Source: an uncultured Dechloromonas sp.
Lineage (GTDB): Bacteria; Pseudomonadota; Gammaproteobacteria; Burkholderiales; Rhodocyclaceae
Assembly: GCA_937996725.1 (NCBI GenBank)
Contig: CALKUR010000039.1
Span: 1 to 5,925, forward strand
Length of the DNA: 5,925 nt
Direction: 5' to 3'
Every line of letters starts with the position of its first letter. Position 1 is the stretch's first letter. The notes below the pieces were generated by a model. The model worked only from the letters and a program-made list of their open reading frames with translations, was not told the origin of the DNA and made no database searches. Both the position numbers and the translations under genes were made by a program. Of the stretch, positions 5,333 to 5,925 are shown piece by piece.

Positions 5333-5925
5333 TTACGGGTTCAGCAGGTTCGGTGGCCGCTGGCCGGCCAACCCCACCAACAAATTATCAATCGCCAGAT
5401 TCATCATCGCGTAGCGCGTGGCTCGCGTCGCGCTGCCAATATGCGGTGTGAGCAACACATTAGAGAGCTCTAAGAACTGGGGATCCAAATTTGGCTCGTT
5501 CTCAAATACGTCCAAGGCAGCTCCAGCAATGATTTGGTTTTGCAAGGCAAATAGCAGATCCGATTCATTGACGACACTTCCGCGAGCAACATTGATCAAG
5601 TAGGACGAGGGACCTAAAGCATCGAGTACCTCTTTATGAATCATGCGTTCAGTTTCTTTGCCACCAGGACAGCACAGGATCAACACATCACTCCATTTTG
5701 CCAGCTCGACTAAGGAAGAAATGTACGGGTAGGGCAGGTGCTTGTCGCGCGGACCATGGTAAGCAATCTTTACCTTAAAAGCCTTAAGGCGATCTGCTAA
5801 CTCTTGACCAATTCTGCCCATGCCCACAATACCGATTGTTTTGCCCGCCAAGGAGGTTGTAAACGGAAATACTCCATTGACCCAATGTTTTTTGCTAACA
5901 AATTCATGCGCCCTAGGAATTTGGC
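5333..5925 (-). CDS. D-2-hydroxyacid dehydrogenase, probably glyoxylate/hydroxypyruvate reductase-like; N-terminus cut by the window edge
   Basis: These enzymes reduce 2-keto acids such as glyoxylate or hydroxypyruvate with NAD(P)H. About 197 C-terminal codons of an expected ~310 are visible. The frame runs open to the right edge; translation upstream of 5851 gives FVSKKHWVNGVFPFTTSLAGKT's expected family pattern before the Rossmann motif, so the TTG at 5851 is not a start. Counting from the edge, GMGRIG is at 34-39, and the catalytic triad is Arg114 (NVARGS), Glu143 (FENEP) and His161 (PHIGSAT). The segment after the second beta strand (AYHGPRDK) lacks the usual NAD-selecting acidic residue and has Arg and Lys, which favours NADP(H) (inference). 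GC is about 47%, well below the other genes. It converges on the deaminase with a 28-bp gap. The exact substrate cannot be told. Confidence 0.93.
   Translation of the reverse strand, partial: QIPRAHEFVSKKHWVNGVFPFTTSLAGKTIGIVGMGRIGQELADRLKAFKVKIAYHGPRDKHLPYPYISSLVELAKWSDVLILCCPGGKETERMIHKEVLDALGPSSYLINVARGSVVNESDLLFALQNQIIAGAALDVFENEPNLDPQFLELSNVLLTPHIGSATRATRYAMMNLAIDNLLVGLAGQRPPNLLNP

Noticed and set aside
5333..5851. Start of the dehydrogenase at the TTG at 5851
   Set aside because: Translation continues open to the right edge with family-typical sequence before the Rossmann motif, so the true start is off-window.

Overview
The window looks like ordinary chromosomal DNA from a Betaproteobacterium. 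The PNPase PH2 core reads GECGRMGGTKRRE and VCGGCLAMMDAGVP. DksA carries a very lysine/alanine/proline-rich N-terminal tail, a combination I associate with beta-proteobacterial lineages. Coding GC is about 60% or more over most of the window. I cannot name the genus. No tRNA, rRNA, CRISPR array, insertion sequence or phage gene is visible.

Layout. (1) Positions 1-1754 (+) hold the 3' five-sixths of pnp; the first ~117 codons lie off the left edge. (2) A 91-bp convergent gap follows, with a strong hairpin that has U-tracts in both directions. (3) 1846-2685 (-) is dksA, whose classical DksA body is fused behind a ~145-residue tail with no acidic residue and no arginine. (4) A 171-bp divergent spacer holds candidate promoters. 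(5) On the + strand there is a compact four-gene group: a small acidic protein of unknown function (2857-3114), selO (3130-4551), a small lipoprotein (about 4591-4836) and a yeast-FCY1-type cytosine deaminase (4867-5304). The gaps are 15, 39 and 30 bp, so co-transcription is likely. (6) 5333-5925 (-) is the C-terminal part of a D-2-hydroxyacid dehydrogenase. It converges on the deaminase and is visibly more AT-rich (about 47% GC).

How the genes fit together. PNPase (RNA decay) and DksA (ppGpp-linked control of RNA polymerase) are housekeeping RNA and stress functions that sit back to back. SelO (protein AMPylation, redox stress), the cytosine deaminase (pyrimidine salvage) and the small proteins have no obvious shared pathway. 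The + strand group may simply be a transcriptional convenience. I did not find a clear new multi-gene system. The best leads are the histone-H1-like DksA fusion with its internal repeat, the eukaryote-type cytosine deaminase, and the unknown acidic protein placed directly before selO.
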